Shown: piece after piece, positions 6,479 to 7,706 of the stretch
How positions within the stretch are numbered: the first letter of the stretch is position 1
How the letters are laid out: each line of letters starts with the position of its first letter
Assembly: GCF_025143365.1 (NCBI RefSeq)
Contig: NZ_JALXPE010000096.1
Span: 1 to 7,706 of the forward strand
Source: Microbacterium sp. p3-SID336
Lineage (GTDB): Bacteria > Actinomycetota > Actinomycetes > Actinomycetales > Microbacteriaceae
Reading direction: 5' to 3'
DNA: 7,706 nt
Notes under the pieces: model-generated
What the model was told of the DNA's origin: nothing
The model's database searches: none
The model's input: the letters and a program-made list of their open reading frames with translations, nothing else
Translations under genes and position numbers: made by a program

Positions 6479-6486
6479 TGGCATCG

Positions 6487-6801
6487 ATGAGGATCCTCGT
6501 GGTGTGCGGCGCCGGAGCGTCGAGCACGTTCGTCGCACAGCGGCTGCGGACGGCAGCGGCCGCGGCCGGCCTGGACTGGGACGCCGCAGCCGGGACCGAG
6601 GGTTCCGCGACGGGCGCGACGGCGGATGTGATCCTCGTCGGTCCGCACCTCGCCGACCGGCTGGACGCGATCCGCGCGACCGCGCACGCCCCGGTGGCCG
6701 CGCTGCCGGACGACGTCTTCGCCGACCGCGACGGCAGCCGCACGCTCCAGCTCGTCCGTTCGATCCTCGCCACCGCCGACGCCCCGAAAGGAACACCATG
6801 A
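6487..6801 (+). CDS. PTS sugar transporter subunit IIB (lactose/cellobiose-like or related)
   Basis: A 104-residue stand-alone EIIB. It has the typical N-terminal strand and P-loop MRILVVCGAGASSTF, with C7 as the phosphocysteine and the following GAGASS loop holding the phosphate. The rest alternates strands and helices as in the EIIB fold (VILVGPHLADRL in the middle, a terminal helix near LQLVRSIL). EIIB takes phosphate from an EIIA and gives it to the sugar during transport through EIIC. No separate EIIA or EIIC gene is in the window, so they must lie downstream of ptsI or elsewhere. The ATG at 6487 is supported by AGGAAGG 8 nt upstream. The stop overlaps the next gene as ATGA. The sugar is not predictable; lactose/cellobiose-type is the closest motif match by eye, ascorbate-type EIIB is an alternative. 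Confidence 0.85.
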   Translation: MRILVVCGAGASSTFVAQRLRTAAAAAGLDWDAAAGTEGSATGATADVILVGPHLADRLDAIRATAHAPVAALPDDVFADRDGSRTLQLVRSILATADAPKGTP

Positions 6802-7079
6802 CCGCCACTCGCACCGTCCGCATCGGCTCCTCGCACGGCCTGCACGCCCGCCCGGCCAAGATCTTCGCCCAGGCGGCGAAGGACTCCGGCATTCCCGTCA
6901 CGATCGCGAAGGACTCCGGCAAGCCCGTCAACGCCGCCAGCATCCTCGGCGTGATCGCGCTCGCGGTCGAGCACGGCGACTACGTGACGCTCTCGGCCGA
7001 CGGCGACGGCGCGGAGGCGGTGCTCGACACCCTCACCGAGCTGTTGACCACCGACCACGACCAGGACGCCGCAGGATGA
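6798..7079 (+). CDS. ptsH: HPr phosphocarrier protein of the PTS
   Basis: A 93-residue general PTS carrier that accepts phosphate from enzyme I on H16 (HGLHARP, with R18) and passes it to EIIA domains. The regulatory-serine motif NAASILGV places S48 at the Ser46 position. HPr kinase is generally absent from high-GC Gram-positives, so phosphorylation of this serine is not assumed. The ATG at 6798 overlaps the EIIB stop by 4 bp, with AAAGGA 6 nt or so upstream. It overlaps the ptsI start as ATGA. It is closer to typical actinobacterial HPr than the copy at 4031 and, lying next to ptsI, is the probable housekeeping carrier. The coding sequence holds a near-duplicate 25-bp segment (6876-6900 and 6906-6930), giving AKDSGIPV and AKDSGKPV. 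Confidence 0.95.
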   Translation: MTATRTVRIGSSHGLHARPAKIFAQAAKDSGIPVTIAKDSGKPVNAASILGVIALAVEHGDYVTLSADGDGAEAVLDTLTELLTTDHDQDAAG

Positions 7080-7706
7080 GCGAGCTGCGCGGAGTGGGGA
7101 TCGGCCTCGGCGTCGCGCAGGGACCGGTCGTCCGCATGACCGAGGCGCTGCCCGCCCCCGAGAACACCCCCAGCACGGTCGGCGCCGACGCGGAGCGCGC
7201 GCGGGCGAGAGACGCCATCGCCGCCGTCGCCCGCGAGCTCGATGCCAGGGGAGCCGCTGCGGGCGGTGCGGCGCAGGAGGTGCTCGAGGCACAGGCCATG
7301 ATCGCCGAGGACCCGACCCTGCAGGACGAGGTGGACGCGCGGATCGATGCCGGCGGCACCGCGGAGTGGGCGGTGCACGATGCGTTCGCCGGCTTCCGGG
7401 CGACCCTGGAGGCCGTGGGCGGCTACCTCGGCGAACGCGCCGCCGACCTCGACGACATCGCGCAGCGCGTGCTCGCGCAGCTCCGCGGCGTCGATGCCCC
7501 CGGCGTGCCGGACCCCGGGCACCCGTTCGTGCTCGTCGCGCGCGACCTCGCGCCCGCCGACACCGCTCTTCTCGACCTCGACCAGGTCCTCGCTCTGATC
7601 ACCACGGACGGCGGCCCCACGTCGCACACCGCGATCCTCGCGCGCGAGAAGGGCATCGTCGCGATTGTCGGGGTGTCCGAGGGAACGGCGCTGACGACCG
7701 GGGAGA
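7076..7706 (+). CDS. ptsI: PTS enzyme I, phosphoenolpyruvate-protein phosphotransferase (N-terminal part, cut by window end)
   Basis: The first 210 codons of enzyme I, which transfers phosphate from PEP to HPr in the cytosol. The reading frame is open to the window end; the full protein is usually about 550-580 residues, so the PEP-binding TIM-barrel domain is missing here. Visible are the N-terminal strand LRGVGIGLGVAQGPV, the helical HPr-binding subdomain (about 35-140), LGERAADLDDIAQRVL before it closes, and the phosphohistidine motif GGPTSHTAILAR with H184 (E. coli EI uses His189). The ATG at 7076 overlaps the HPr stop by 4 bp, with AGGA 9 nt upstream. The tight EIIB-HPr-EI spacing implies one transcript and coupled translation. 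Confidence 0.95.
   Translation, partial: MSELRGVGIGLGVAQGPVVRMTEALPAPENTPSTVGADAERARARDAIAAVARELDARGAAAGGAAQEVLEAQAMIAEDPTLQDEVDARIDAGGTAEWAVHDAFAGFRATLEAVGGYLGERAADLDDIAQRVLAQLRGVDAPGVPDPGHPFVLVARDLAPADTALLDLDQVLALITTDGGPTSHTAILAREKGIVAIVGVSEGTALTTGE

Larger units (their letters stand above)
6264..6486. promoter_or_regulatory. Divergent control region between PRD regulator and EIIB-HPr-EI operon
   Basis: This 223-bp gap is the largest non-coding stretch in the window. It holds the regulator's Shine-Dalgarno sequence (6267-6273, minus), a tandem repeat array (6280-6367), an inverted repeat (6353-6382), a short palindrome (6410-6425), a hairpin (6439-6455) and the EIIB Shine-Dalgarno sequence (6472-6478). 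Both promoters must lie here, but I find no convincing -10/-35 pair. TTGGCG (6435-6440) with CAGACT (6460-6465) is a weak plus-strand candidate with a 19-bp spacer. Confidence 0.65.

Noticed and set aside
6316..6486. Longer EIIB protein starting at 6316
   Set aside because: The extra residues come from the repeat array and leader hairpin; EIIB normally begins with the beta strand just before the cysteine, and AGGAAGG supports the ATG at 6487.
6383..6486. Ribonucleic antiterminator (RAT) site for a BglG-type protein
   Set aside because: The regulator has a DNA-binding HTH rather than a CAT RNA-binding domain, and no terminator with a T-run is present in the leader.

Overview
The window is very GC-rich with strong G/C third-position bias and dense, overlapping gene starts. 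This points to a high-GC Gram-positive (actinobacterial) chromosome. The lpdA / purine-nucleoside phosphorylase / pmmB neighbourhood resembles the mycobacterial Rv3303c–Rv3307–Rv3308 region, and the protein style suggests a Microbacteriaceae member such as Microbacterium. The genus is an inference. No mobile element, tRNA, rRNA or CRISPR array was seen.

Layout. Bases 1-31 are a C7G9 tract at the window edge. Bases 32-1471 (minus) encode an LpdA-type flavoprotein that has lost both redox cysteines. It diverges across 57 bp from a plus-strand operon: purine-nucleoside phosphorylase (1529-2362), a PGM2/PmmB-type phosphosugar mutase (2359-4029, 4-bp overlap) and a small HPr-like protein (4031-4294, 1-bp gap). 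That operon meets head-to-head, over a nested hairpin, a minus-strand PRD regulator (4341-6263) with DNA-binding, PRD1, PRD2, EIIB-like and EIIA-like domains. A 223-bp divergent control region (6264-6486) follows. It holds a tandem array built on GTGCT, two inverted repeats and a leader hairpin. To its right is a plus-strand PTS operon: a stand-alone EIIB (6487-6801), a canonical HPr (6798-7079) and enzyme I (from 7076, cut by the window end). All junctions in this operon are 4-bp ATGA overlaps.

How the genes fit together. Phosphorolysis of purine nucleosides gives (deoxy)ribose-1-phosphate, and the neighbouring mutase plausibly converts it to the 5-phosphate for central metabolism. The right half is the phosphorelay of a sugar PTS: EI takes phosphate from PEP, HPr carries it, and EIIB passes it to sugar. 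The divergent regulator has the histidines and the cysteine that such a relay can phosphorylate. The least expected points are the second HPr tied to the nucleoside-salvage operon, the repeat array in front of the regulator, and the apparently leaderless start of the phosphorylase gene. Most of the window is ordinary, well-recognised metabolism; I do not see a clearly new system.
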